Shown in pieces: positions 22,589 to 30,991 of a stretch of 32,237 bases of DNA (the first letter of the stretch is position 1; the number at the start of each line of letters is the position of its first letter). The DNA is taken from contig JAFZLQ010000039.1 of the NCBI GenBank assembly GCA_017551425.1, forward strand, positions 1-32,237. The letters are read 5' to 3'. Made by a program: the position numbers and the translations under genes. Source of the stretch: Bacteroidales bacterium. Its GTDB lineage: Bacteria; Bacteroidota; Bacteroidia; Bacteroidales; UBA932. The notes beneath the pieces are model-generated. The model made no database searches. It worked only from the letters and a program-made list of their open reading frames with translations, and was not told the DNA's origin.

Positions 22589-24110
22589 GCGCTTCCATCG
22601 CAGCCTTGTACACCGTATCCGTATCCAGATAGATATGGTAGAAGGCGTTGTCTCCGAGCTTGGAGTAGCGGCCTACCAGGGCGCGCACCTGGGACATCAT
22701 GTAGGGACGTTCGATATCCCATTCGTCCCCCTTGGGAGCTAGCCCGTCGCGTGACTGGGCGTATGCGAGGAAGCTCTTCTCCAGGTTGCAGGAATCGAAG
22801 TACCTGAGGAGCTCGTCGTAGCTCGTAATCGCCTGAAGCTCAGCCTTGTGCTTGTCGAACCATGCGGACGAGAAGCGCACCGCCGTAGCCTTGCGGTTGC
22901 AGGCTATGTAGAACTGCCCCACCTTGGTGGTGTCGATGGGCACGAAGATATCGGGCACTATGCCGCCGCTCTCGACCCTCATGCTGTCTGCGGCAAGCAT
23001 CTCGCCGTGTTCATACCGGTCGTACAGGTCTTCTTCGTAAGTGTCGTATGCCTTCTGTATGCAGCGGCCGGACGGGGTGTAGAAACGGGCCACGGTGATG
23101 CGTATGCCTGAGCCGTCGCGGAAGTCCACGGGCTCCTGCACCAGGCCCTTTCCGAAGGTTCGGCGTCCCACCAGGGTGGCGCGGCTGTTGTCCTGCATCG
23201 CCCCGGCGAAGATCTCGCTGGAAGATGCGGTGCCCTCGGAAACAAGTATCGTCAGCCCTACGTCCTGCAGCATGCCGCGGCCGTCGGAATAGCAGTCCTG
23301 GCGCTCGTACTTGCGTCCTTCCATGTACACTATCAGGCGTCCCTTGGGGAGGAAGAGGTTGCTGAGCGTGAGCGCCTGGTCCATATATCCGCCGCCGTTG
23401 TCGCGCAGGTCCACGATGAGGTGTTTAGCGCCCTCGCCGACCAGCGCCCGGGATGCGGTAGCGAACTCCTCTGTGGTGGTACGGGAGAACTTGCTGAGGC
23501 GTATGAAACCTATGGTGTCGGACACCATGAACGAAGCGTCCACCGAATGAGTCGAGATGCGGGCGCGGATTATCTTGAAGGGGATGGTCTCGCCGTCGCG
23601 GGATACGGTAACGTTCACCTGGGTGCCTGTGGGGCCCTTCATCCGCCTCACCATGCTGTCCTGTGGGAACTTCACGCCGGCGATGGGGGTGTCGTCCACC
23701 ATCAGCAGACGGTCTCCAGCCTGCATGCCGACCCTTTCCGCAGGACCGCCGGGAATCACTTCTATGACTATGGCGGTGTCGTTGGGGACGTTGAACTGTA
23801 TGCCGATTCCGGAGAAGTTGCCGGACAGCTCTTCCTGGGTGGCCTCGAGAGTCTGCGGGGGCATATAGACGGAGTGCGGATCCAGCGCGCCCAGAGCGGC
23901 GGAGACAGCGGCGTCAGTAACCTTTGCATGATCTACCGAATCGACGTACATCTCGTCGATCTTCTGCATTATCACACTGAGTTTCAGCCAGTCTTCGTAT
24001 TTGGAGGCCAGCAGGCGGTTCTTCTCCGTGACGCGCATCGCGGGGATGGCGATGGCGGCTCCCAGCAGGATACCGGTGAGCAGCAGGAGGGCGGCGGTGC
24101 TCTTTTTCAT
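22575..24110 (-). CDS. S41-family C-terminal processing peptidase
   Basis: A 511-residue envelope serine protease. Residues 5-25 are a signal anchor; a PDZ domain spans about 88-178 (GNFSGIGIQFNVPNDTAIVIEVIPGGPAERVGMQAGDRLL); the S41 core follows with LIVDLRDNGGGYMDQA, the predicted nucleophile S296 in EGTASSSEIFAGAMQ and general base K321 in RTFGKGLVQ, 25 residues apart as in CtpA/CtpB. The ~130-residue C-terminal part is family-typical. CtpA-like enzymes trim envelope proteins. Its ATG overlaps the stop of the deaminase gene by one base; last gene of a four-gene operon. Confidence 0.93.
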   Translation of the reverse strand: MKKSTAALLLLTGILLGAAIAIPAMRVTEKNRLLASKYEDWLKLSVIMQKIDEMYVDSVDHAKVTDAAVSAALGALDPHSVYMPPQTLEATQEELSGNFSGIGIQFNVPNDTAIVIEVIPGGPAERVGMQAGDRLLMVDDTPIAGVKFPQDSMVRRMKGPTGTQVNVTVSRDGETIPFKIIRARISTHSVDASFMVSDTIGFIRLSKFSRTTTEEFATASRALVGEGAKHLIVDLRDNGGGYMDQALTLSNLFLPKGRLIVYMEGRKYERQDCYSDGRGMLQDVGLTILVSEGTASSSEIFAGAMQDNSRATLVGRRTFGKGLVQEPVDFRDGSGIRITVARFYTPSGRCIQKAYDTYEEDLYDRYEHGEMLAADSMRVESGGIVPDIFVPIDTTKVGQFYIACNRKATAVRFSSAWFDKHKAELQAITSYDELLRYFDSCNLEKSFLAYAQSRDGLAPKGDEWDIERPYMMSQVRALVGRYSKLGDNAFYHIYLDTDTVYKAAMEALTAR

Positions 24111-24511
24111 CAGTCAACCTTTTCCACTTCGATACCGGCGCGCCTGAGCAGATCGACTCCGTCGGTGAGCCTGTATTCGTCCTTATACACCACGCGCTTG
24201 ATGCCGCACTGGATGATGAGCTTGGAGCATTCTATGCAGGGGGATGCGGTAACGTAAAGGGTCGCTCCCTCGCTGTTGTTGCCCGATTTGGCGACCTTTG
24301 AGATGGCGTTGGCCTCTGCGTGAAGCACGTAGGGCTTGGTGACGCCGTTCTCCTCGCATATATTCTCGAAGCCGGAGGGCGTGCCGTTGTAGCCGTCCGA
24401 TATGATCATCTTGTCCTTGACCAGCAGGGCACCGACCTGGCGGCGCTTGCAGTAGGAATTCCTGGCCCAGATTTCGGCCATCTCGAGGTAGGGTCGGTCG
24501 AACTTGTTCAT
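24110..24511 (-). CDS. dCMP/cytidine deaminase family protein
   Basis: A 133-residue zinc deaminase. H64 and E66 (HAEAN) plus C92 and C95 (PCIEC) form the complete zinc and catalytic site, and YNGTPSGFEN at 41-50 is the nucleotide-binding loop shared with deoxycytidylate deaminases. It likely converts dCMP to dUMP, feeding thymidylate synthesis; ComEB-like proteins have the same layout. Both ends overlap neighbours by one base (TAATG with the ligase, TGATG with the protease), so it is translated in series with them. Confidence 0.9.
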   Translation of the reverse strand: MNKFDRPYLEMAEIWARNSYCKRRQVGALLVKDKMIISDGYNGTPSGFENICEENGVTKPYVLHAEANAISKVAKSGNNSEGATLYVTASPCIECSKLIIQCGIKRVVYKDEYRLTDGVDLLRRAGIEVEKVD

Positions 24512-26163
24512 TATCGCTGATAAAGGTAACGTTTGATGCTGCGCTTGGGGGTGCGTTCGAAGTCCTCGGGGAGGAATTCGATCTTGCGTATCTGGGCGTA
24601 CACGGGGATCAGCTTGTTGATTTCCGGCAGGCAGTCGAGGATCTTCTGCTTCACGGCGTCGTCGTCGAGACCGTCTATCTGGGCCTGGCGGAAGTCGGGA
24701 TAGATGAGGGCTGTGAGGCCGCCGTTGTCTTCAATCACCAGTGATTCAACAACATAGTTGACGTTGTTGATGACCGCCTCAAGCTCCTCGGGATAGATAT
24801 TCTGGCCGGAAGGACCGAGTATCATGCACTTGGAGCGTCCGCGCAGGTAGAGGTAACCGTCGTCGTCCATGACGCCCATGTCGCCGGTCTTGAACCAGCC
24901 GTCGTTGGTGAAGGAGGCCTTGGTGGCCTTGCGGTTGTTGTAGTAGCCGAGGAACACGTTGTCTCCCTTGACCTGCACCTCTCCGGGGATCTTCATGGGG
25001 TTGGAGGAGTCGATGCGTATCTGGCATCCCGGAATAGCGTAGCCGCATGAGCCCTTCTTGGTGAGGTTCCAGTGGGCGTAGGTGATGATGGGGCCGCATT
25101 CCGTCATGCCGTAACCGACTGTGAACGGGAACTTTACGCGGCGCAGGAACTGCTCCACCTCGGGATTGAACGCGGCGCCGCCGAGGATGACCTCCTCGAA
25201 GTTGCCGCCGAAGGCCTCGATGAGTCCGTCACGGATCTTGCCGAGCACTATCTGATCTACCAGGGGGATGCTGAGCCATGTCTTGTGTCGGTCTGCGATG
25301 GGTTTGATCTGCGACTTGTAAACTTTCTCTATGATGAGGGGAACGGCGATTATGGTGGCGGGATGGATTTCCGAGAACGCCTTCATGATGACCTTGGGGC
25401 TGGGGACGCGCGTCAGGAAGTGCACGTGGGCGCCTATGGTCATCTCGAAGAGGAACTCGAACATCATACCGTACATGTGGGCGGAAGGCAGCAGGGCCAC
25501 CATCTGCGACTCGCAGGTCATCTGGGGCTCGGCGGTCTCACCCGCAAAGCGTATGTTGCACCACAGCGAACGGTAAGGCAGCATGACGCCCTTGGAGAAA
25601 CCGGAAGTGCCTGAGGTATAATTGATGAGGGCGAGCTCCTCGGCAGTGTCTTCGTAGTAGTTGATGTCTTCCGGGCTGAGCCCATCGGGATGGAGGCGCT
25701 TGAACTCCTCGCCGAGGTGCTCGCGGGCCTCCACGAGCTTCTGGTCCCGGGCGAGGATGTAGTGAAGCGTGGACATGCGCACGAAGACGAGGACATTGGG
25801 CATCTCCGCCTCGGAGAGGTTCTCCCAGTTGGCCTCATCTACGAAGAAGACCTTGGCCTCGCAGTGATTCACCAGAAAATGGATGTTCTCCGGCTTGAAC
25901 TCGTGAAGCAGGGGAACGGGAACGGCCCCGTAAGTAAGGGCGGCCAGGAAGCACACTCCCCAGTTAGCCTGGTTCTTGGAGCAGATGGCGACTTTGTCCC
26001 CTTTCTGCAGCCCGCACTCGCGGAAGCAAATATGAAGAAGCTCGATACGCTTGGCTACGTCGCTGTATTTGAGAGTTACGCCCTGGTAATTGGACAGGGC
26101 TGCGCGCTCCCAGTTGGCCCGGAAGCTCCTCTCGAGCATCTTGTTTACTGATTGGAATGCCAT
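24511..26163 (-). CDS. AMP-binding long-chain acyl-CoA synthetase-like protein
   Basis: A 550-residue ANL-superfamily enzyme that activates a carboxylic acid with ATP, probably a fatty acid for CoA thioester formation. The AMP-binding P-loop INYTSGTSGFSKG lies at about 180-192, the VGYGMTEC motif at about 345-352 and the GWFKTGDMGVMDDDGYLYLRGRSK hinge region at about 420-443. The C-terminal catalytic Lys is in RTPKRSIKRYLYQR. I start at MAFQSVNKM; the upstream in-frame start lies inside the lipoprotein gene. It overlaps that gene by 19 bases. Exact substrate is unknown. Confidence 0.88.
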   Translation of the reverse strand: MAFQSVNKMLERSFRANWERAALSNYQGVTLKYSDVAKRIELLHICFRECGLQKGDKVAICSKNQANWGVCFLAALTYGAVPVPLLHEFKPENIHFLVNHCEAKVFFVDEANWENLSEAEMPNVLVFVRMSTLHYILARDQKLVEAREHLGEEFKRLHPDGLSPEDINYYEDTAEELALINYTSGTSGFSKGVMLPYRSLWCNIRFAGETAEPQMTCESQMVALLPSAHMYGMMFEFLFEMTIGAHVHFLTRVPSPKVIMKAFSEIHPATIIAVPLIIEKVYKSQIKPIADRHKTWLSIPLVDQIVLGKIRDGLIEAFGGNFEEVILGGAAFNPEVEQFLRRVKFPFTVGYGMTECGPIITYAHWNLTKKGSCGYAIPGCQIRIDSSNPMKIPGEVQVKGDNVFLGYYNNRKATKASFTNDGWFKTGDMGVMDDDGYLYLRGRSKCMILGPSGQNIYPEELEAVINNVNYVVESLVIEDNGGLTALIYPDFRQAQIDGLDDDAVKQKILDCLPEINKLIPVYAQIRKIEFLPEDFERTPKRSIKRYLYQR

Positions 26164-27380
26164 ATCTTGATATTGTTGTCTGTATCCCATGCAAGGCGCA
26201 TGGCGGGCGTACCGGCGACGGCCTTGGCCTTTGCAGGCCACTGCCGCTGCAGACCAGCATCGAACGCCAGGCTGTCAAGTGCCTTGCGGGAACCGCTTAT
26301 TATCCAGTTGCCGGAGCGCATCATGCAGCTGTCGGCAGGGTTGAAGGCGTTGCCGTACAGGGCCTGGACATAGCCTGTCCAGGGGTTGACGACCACGCCG
26401 TCCGTCTTTGCTTTGTCTTTGACCCTCAGGAAGTTGAGCCTGCCGAAAGGATAATCGGCCATGGCCACTTCGCGCACGTCGAGCTCTTTCTCCCAAACCC
26501 TGGGGTCTTTGCCGCCGGCCTTCCCCAGCCGGGAAAGGCGGGCGTTGTAGCTCTCCAGGGCCACGCGGGCGTCGAGCCAGAGCTCGTAGGCGCTGCGGTA
26601 ATCCTTGACGGAAGCTACGGGAATGTCTATGCAGAACTCCGCGCCCTCGGGGACGACGGCCCCGAACCTGGAAGGGGCGGCCTCGAGGGATGAGCAGAAG
26701 TTGCAGAAATACTTTTCAGTTTCCGGCTGCACGGTGACGACGGCGTCGTCCGACGCAACCATCCACTCGCTGGCGTCCCGTATGAAAGACAGCACGGGGG
26801 CGCGCATGGAGCCCTGGAAACGGTCGGCAAACAGCTTGGAAGCGCCCCGGCTGCGGTAAACCGTCTGGTCTCCGCCGTGAAGGGCGGCTGCGACCCTGTC
26901 GAAATCGGGGGCGTCGAGGATTGACGATCCGGACTGCAGATGCCTGCCGGCAATAGTGATGACGGTCTCGGAGGGGCTGAGCAGCAGGACGTTGTGCCCG
27001 TCGAGGGTGGCGTGCATGCGGGACAGCCTCAGGCTGTCAGCCTGTACCATTACGGATTCGGCTGCTGCAAGGGTATCCGGGGAAGCTTTCCCGGCTTCTA
27101 TGATGACAAGAGGCACAAGGGAGCTGACGTCGCAGAGTGCAATCACCGTCCGGGCCCTGCCAAGCCTGCCGTAATCTATGCTGCGCAAGATGCTGGTGGA
27201 ATCCGTCATGCGTTCCAGCCCACGGTCCAGACGGCCGAAGATGCCGGCCGCAAGGGCGTCGGAAGGCACTGCCTTGAGCAGTTCAGGCGCCTCTGCGGAA
27301 GTAGCGGAATCGCCGGAGCCGCAAGACACGAACCCCAGCGAGATGCCCAGGACCATCAGTAAAAGTACACACTTGCGCAT
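26145..27380 (-). CDS. Lipoprotein of unknown function
   Basis: A 411-residue lipoprotein: signal MRKCVLLLMVLGISLGFVSC with the lipobox FVSC and Cys at 20, then a large globular domain with no family I recognise. The N-terminal VPSDALAAGIFGRLDRGLERM and the repeating strand-helix pattern vaguely resemble Bacteroidales lipoproteins of the DUF4836/DUF3352 sort, but this is a weak impression. The gene leads an operon with acyl-CoA ligase, dCMP deaminase and S41 protease, and its -7 box is 7 bases from the ATG. The link between a surface or periplasmic lipoprotein and cytosolic enzymes is not explained. Confidence 0.65.
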   Translation of the reverse strand: MRKCVLLLMVLGISLGFVSCGSGDSATSAEAPELLKAVPSDALAAGIFGRLDRGLERMTDSTSILRSIDYGRLGRARTVIALCDVSSLVPLVIIEAGKASPDTLAAAESVMVQADSLRLSRMHATLDGHNVLLLSPSETVITIAGRHLQSGSSILDAPDFDRVAAALHGGDQTVYRSRGASKLFADRFQGSMRAPVLSFIRDASEWMVASDDAVVTVQPETEKYFCNFCSSLEAAPSRFGAVVPEGAEFCIDIPVASVKDYRSAYELWLDARVALESYNARLSRLGKAGGKDPRVWEKELDVREVAMADYPFGRLNFLRVKDKAKTDGVVVNPWTGYVQALYGNAFNPADSCMMRSGNWIISGSRKALDSLAFDAGLQRQWPAKAKAVAGTPAMRLAWDTDNNIKIWHSNQ

Positions 27381-27387
27381 AATCGTG

Positions 27388-27395
27388 CAAATATA
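27388..27395 (-). promoter_or_regulatory. -7 promoter element for the lipoprotein-ligase-deaminase-protease operon
   Basis: Reads TATATTTG on the minus strand (TAnnTTTG), followed by C. Seven bases to the ATG at 27380, so the message would be leaderless or nearly so. No TTTG at 19-21 bases upstream; the nearest is at 12. Confidence 0.5.
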
Positions 27396-27404
27396 GCAAA
27401 AAAA

Positions 27405-29885
27405 CTACAAATTGATTGCGGCTCCGCGCAAGCCTTCAGCCTCGCAGGACAACTTTATCCGCCCGCTGCCTGTACGGCGCAGCACAACTGACGCCAGACC
27501 TCCGAAGGCTTTGACATCCGGAGAACGGAATGCAGCATGGCTGGTGGGGTCTCCGGCGTCGGAAGCCAGCAGCTCCGCAGCGCCCGACACGCTGAAAGAC
27601 AGCAGGTTGGAGGCATCTGGTACCGGCACTCCCCTGCCGTCAAGCACCGAGGCGGTCACATAAATCAACTCGTCTCCGGAATAATCTGCGGAAAGCGAAA
27701 TACGGGCGGGAGCCCCAGCCGTCTGTACGGTATCGGAAGCCAGCACGGCTCCTGCCTCGTAAGCGGCCCTGTCGGCATATACCTTCACGCTCAGGGTTCC
27801 GGGCTGATAGACGGCATCGTCCCAGCGGAAGCGGTACTCCTGCGGCCCGCGCTCGCGCACTCCGAGGGATTCTCCGTTCAGGAACAGCTCAGCAACGGTT
27901 CCGGCGGCATAAACGTGTACGGGCGTGACTTCCCCCTCACGGCCCGGCCAGGTCCAGTGCGGCAGGATATGCGCCTGGTGAGTCTCCGGGGCCCATCTGG
28001 CCTGGTACAGCCAGAAGCGGTCCTTGGGGAAGCCGGCCAGGTCCATGATGCCGAAGTACGAACTGCGGCTCGGCAGCGGCTCCATCATCACCTTCTGCCC
28101 CCAGGACTCGAACAGCGCGATGGCGGCCTGCTTCTCCTCTTCCGTATGGAAGTTGGTGAGCACCGACGGATCCAGGTTGTACGGCGTGGGCTCGCCAAGA
28201 TAGTCGTAGCCCGTCCAGACGAACTCCCCGGCGCACTCGGGCACCTCGTCTTCGTAGAACCACTCGTAATCGGGTTTGGAGGCCCATGCGGGGGCATAAA
28301 GGTCGTAGGAGCTCACCTGATAGGGAGCGCCGTCTATCCATCCTCCGGACTTGTCTTCTTCTACCGGGAACAGGTAGTATCCGCGGGTGGAGATACAGGA
28401 CGCCGTCTCCGATCCGTAGAACGGCCGGCCGGGGTGCGAATCGCGGAAGTCCTTGTACGCGTGAGGCTTATAGTTGAAGCCATATACGTCGATAGTGCCG
28501 GCGAAGGGCTGGAATGCGGCCCACATGTTGTCGTTGCCGGAGGTCGTGGGACGGAACGGGTCTTCCCTGTGGCAGATGTCCGTAAGGCGCTGGGAAATGG
28601 CCCATTTGTCCGGGATCCCCTGCTCGCCCACCTCGTTGCCGGTGCTCCACATTATGACCGAAGGATGGTTGCGGTCCCGGTGAATCATCGCCACCAGGTC
28701 TTTCTCAATCCATTCGTCGAAGAGCGCCGCATAGCCGGCGGGCTTCTTGGGAACGGTCCATGTGTCCGTAAGCTCGTCTATGACCAGGAAGCCCATGATG
28801 TCGCACAGCTCGAGCAGTTCGGGTGCCGGTGGATTGTGGGTCATGCGTATGGCGTTGCAGCCCATCTCCTTGAGTTTCAGGAGCCTGCGTGTCCAGGCAT
28901 CGCTGTGCCATGCCGCTCCGAGGGCGCCGGCGTCGTGGTGCAGGCAGACGCCCTTCAGGAAGGTTTTCTGCCCGTTGAGCCAGAAGCCGTCGGGGCGGAA
29001 CTCCGCCTGCCTGATGCCGAAAACGGCAAACTGGCTGTCGCTGAAGGAAGGGTGCGAGTCGGAGCAGGCGGCGGAAACCTCCACGCGCGCCTCATACAGC
29101 ACAGGGCTTTCCGGACTCCAGAGGCGGGGCTGATCAACCGCCAGCTTGCGGCTTACGACGGCGCCCGGGACAAGGTCCACCACGTCCTCGGCACTGGCCA
29201 GCACGGCGGCCGACCCGTATTCATGAAGACTGGTGCGGACAAGGCATTTGGTTCCTTCGGGAGCGAAGCCTTCGGCCAGGCGGAGGGTGGTCTGCACCTC
29301 AACCTCCGCGCGGGAAGCAGACACGTATGGCGTGCTTATGCCGATTCCGTGGTACTCTATTCCCGCCCTGTCTGCCTTAAGCAGGCGGACGTTCCTGTAT
29401 ATGCCGCCTCCGGGATACCATCGGGACGATTCTTCCGGATTGCTGAGGGTGACGGATATTTCGTTGTCGCCAAGGTGCAGGGCCTCAGTGAGCCTCACGC
29501 GCCAGGAAGCATAGCCGTATGGCCAGCCGCCCACCGGAGTGCCGTTTACCGTTACCTGCGCGTACGACATGGCGCCGTCAACTTCCAGGAACATGTCTTT
29601 GGCCAGATCTTCATCGCTGACGGTGAAGGACTTGCGGTACTCGCCCACGCCCCACCAGCGGAGCTTGCCGGTCTCTCCGGGGTACTCCTGACGGAACTCG
29701 CCTTCCACTCCCCAGTCGTGGGGAAGATTGACTATGCGGGCCGGCCCGCCGTCGAGCGAAAAGCTCCAGCCGTCGTTGAAACATTCCGCCCCGGGTTGAA
29801 GGGGGAAGGTCTCCACAGACTGCAATTTGCCGCCGCAGGCCGCCAGGGCCAGCGCTATAATGATAAGTACACAGGTGTTTCTCAT
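27405..29885 (-). CDS. Glycoside hydrolase family 2 lipoprotein (beta-galactosidase-like)
   Basis: An 826-residue surface or periplasmic enzyme. The lipobox LAAC puts the lipid Cys at 17. The GH2 sugar-binding N-domain (about 45-170, WGVGEYRKSFTV, GWYPGGGIYRNV-like SSRWYPGGGIYRNV), immunoglobulin-like domain (~175-300) and TIM barrel (~300-600) are in the family order. The acid/base is E418 (STGNE) and the nucleophile E493 (YGSETAS). A C-terminal DUF4982-like or Ig-like region (about 640-826) follows. Substrate not assigned: GH2 covers beta-galactosidase, mannosidase and glucuronidase activities. It has a textbook promoter, is transcribed divergently from the FISUMP-like lipoprotein, and no SusC/D or regulator is adjacent. 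Confidence 0.92.
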   Translation of the reverse strand: MRNTCVLIIIALALAACGGKLQSVETFPLQPGAECFNDGWSFSLDGGPARIVNLPHDWGVEGEFRQEYPGETGKLRWWGVGEYRKSFTVSDEDLAKDMFLEVDGAMSYAQVTVNGTPVGGWPYGYASWRVRLTEALHLGDNEISVTLSNPEESSRWYPGGGIYRNVRLLKADRAGIEYHGIGISTPYVSASRAEVEVQTTLRLAEGFAPEGTKCLVRTSLHEYGSAAVLASAEDVVDLVPGAVVSRKLAVDQPRLWSPESPVLYEARVEVSAACSDSHPSFSDSQFAVFGIRQAEFRPDGFWLNGQKTFLKGVCLHHDAGALGAAWHSDAWTRRLLKLKEMGCNAIRMTHNPPAPELLELCDIMGFLVIDELTDTWTVPKKPAGYAALFDEWIEKDLVAMIHRDRNHPSVIMWSTGNEVGEQGIPDKWAISQRLTDICHREDPFRPTTSGNDNMWAAFQPFAGTIDVYGFNYKPHAYKDFRDSHPGRPFYGSETASCISTRGYYLFPVEEDKSGGWIDGAPYQVSSYDLYAPAWASKPDYEWFYEDEVPECAGEFVWTGYDYLGEPTPYNLDPSVLTNFHTEEEKQAAIALFESWGQKVMMEPLPSRSSYFGIMDLAGFPKDRFWLYQARWAPETHQAHILPHWTWPGREGEVTPVHVYAAGTVAELFLNGESLGVRERGPQEYRFRWDDAVYQPGTLSVKVYADRAAYEAGAVLASDTVQTAGAPARISLSADYSGDELIYVTASVLDGRGVPVPDASNLLSFSVSGAAELLASDAGDPTSHAAFRSPDVKAFGGLASVVLRRTGSGRIKLSCEAEGLRGAAINL

Positions 29886-29902
29886 AGGAACCGTATTTCT
29901 TT

Positions 29903-29933
29903 CAAAATTACAAATAATTCATATAGCAACAAA
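29903..29933 (-). promoter_or_regulatory. Textbook Bacteroidota promoter for the GH2 gene
   Basis: On the minus strand: TTTG (29933-29930), 19 bases, TAATTTTG (29910-29903). Both the -33 and -7 elements match and the spacing is canonical. The leader to the ATG is about 17 bases. Confidence 0.75.
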
Positions 29934-29948
29934 GACCCGGAAAATGTT

Positions 29949-29956
29949 TATCTTTG
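29949..29956 (+). promoter_or_regulatory. -7 promoter element for the FISUMP-like lipoprotein
   Basis: TATCTTTG (TAnnTTTG), 29 bases before the ATG at 29986; no -33 TTTG at standard distance. Divergent from the GH2 promoter, with the two -7 boxes 38 bases apart. Confidence 0.5.
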
Positions 29957-29985
29957 TAGAGTACCACCAATTAGCGTGTCCTTTT

Positions 29986-30705
29986 ATGAAAAGAATCCTA
30001 TTCGTGCTCGCGGCGCTGCTCGCCCTCGCCTGCACCAAAACCAATCCCGAACACCAGGGCCACGAATATGTGGACCTTGGCCTCAGCGTAAAGTGGGCCA
30101 CGTATAACATCGGCGCCGCCAAGCCAGAAGAAGCCGGCGACTACTTCGCCTGGGGCGAGACCGAGCCCTACTACGTTGCCGGAGACGCCCTGGCCAAAGA
30201 TGCCACCTGGAAGGCCGGGAAAGCGGCCGGCTACAACTGGGAATCCTACCGCTGGAGCGACAACAAGGGCAGCGTTTTCCATAAGTACGTCACAGACAGC
30301 AAGTACGGGACGATCGACAAAAAGTCTGTCCTCGAACTGGCCGACGATGCCGCACGGGCCAACTGGGGCGGCAAGTGGCGTATGCCCACCGTCGAGGAAT
30401 GGCAGGAGCTGCGCGACAACTGCTCCTGGGACTGGACCAGCGAGAACGGTGTCGCCGGTTACCGCGTAGCCAACAAGATCAGCGGCGAGAGCATCTTCCT
30501 CCCCGCAGTCGGTCACCGCTTCAGCACCCAGATCTACGACGGCCGGAATCCGGACTACGCCGATTACGGCAAGTACTGGACAGCCTCCCTCCTGGAAGGC
30601 CAGAACTGTTTCGCCGACTGCTGGGACATCGCCCCCGGCAACAGCTCAGGCTACGGCAACGTCAACCGCTACCTCGGCCTCCCCATCCGCCCGGTGATGA
30701 AGTAG
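29986..30705 (+). CDS. FISUMP-like lipoprotein
   Basis: A 239-residue lipoprotein with lipobox LALAC (Cys at about 16). The mature protein opens with HEYVDLGLSVKWATYNIGAAKPEEAGDYFAWGETEP, a signature seen again and again in gut Bacteroidales proteins of the Fibrobacter major paralogous (FISUMP)/DUF1566-like group. WRMPTVEEWQELRDNC and GKYWTASLLEGQNCFADCWDI are its other hallmarks. The fold is lectin-like in some relatives; function unknown, probably a surface or secreted domain. I use the ATG at 29986; the open frame upstream reads through the promoter. Confidence 0.82.
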   Translation: MKRILFVLAALLALACTKTNPEHQGHEYVDLGLSVKWATYNIGAAKPEEAGDYFAWGETEPYYVAGDALAKDATWKAGKAAGYNWESYRWSDNKGSVFHKYVTDSKYGTIDKKSVLELADDAARANWGGKWRMPTVEEWQELRDNCSWDWTSENGVAGYRVANKISGESIFLPAVGHRFSTQIYDGRNPDYADYGKYWTASLLEGQNCFADCWDIAPGNSSGYGNVNRYLGLPIRPVMK

Positions 30706-30753
30706 CAGAACGCCGGCACTTATCGCCTCACTTTCTGACATCAGAGTGACACT

Positions 30754-30830
30754 TGGAGCAGGTCCTGGCCCACTATTGCCCATCCCTGGCGCAGGTCCGG
30801 CTCTTTCACGGTCGTTCTATGGCGCAGGTC
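30754..30830 (+). repeat. 33-bp periodic array of TGGMGCAGGTCC
   Basis: TGGAGCAGGTCC at 30754, TGGCGCAGGTCC at 30787 and TGGCGCAGGTCC at 30820 are spaced by exactly 33 bases. The 21 bases between them differ. The third unit is also the left end of the full repeat copy B. Confidence 0.75.
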
Positions 30831-30924
30831 CGAAAAAAGTTGGAGGACCCGCGCCGCAAATCACCCCTCCACGAGCTCCACTGGAGCAGGTGCCGGCATT
30901 TTTTTCGGACCTGCGCCATAGAAC
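30814..30924. repeat. Dispersed palindromic repeat, copy B (GGCGCAGGTCC family)
   Basis: A perfect 25-base inverted repeat (30814-30838 and 30900-30924) begins GTTCTATGGCGCAGG on each strand and encloses 61 bases that contain another inverse/direct pair (GGACCCGCGCC at 30845, TGGAGCAGGTGCCG at 30882). The parts align in the same order with copy A at 14098-14198. No T-run follows here, unlike copy A, so it is not a terminator in this place. Confidence 0.8.
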
Positions 30925-30991
30925 CGTCTCAATAACGATGTGGCGGTGACGGGTGATCCGATAATAGCATTCCGGCAAGTGAGCTGCGAAA

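Noticed and set aside
27537..30107. 856-codon open frame on the plus strand across the GH2 gene
   Set aside because: It is antisense to a gene with full GH2 catalytic motifs; in GC-rich DNA the opposite strand often stays open. Its peptide shows no known domain.
30754..30830. CRISPR array
   Set aside because: Repeat core is only about 12 bases with three units, and there are no cas genes; the geometry fits binding sites or a repeat element better.
30746..30949. Small gene with a Gly-Ala-Gly-Pro repeat
   Set aside because: The peptide repeat is a by-product of the 33-bp DNA repeat; the same DNA core appears in another setting at 14098 and in reverse at 9846. No start or promoter signal supports it.
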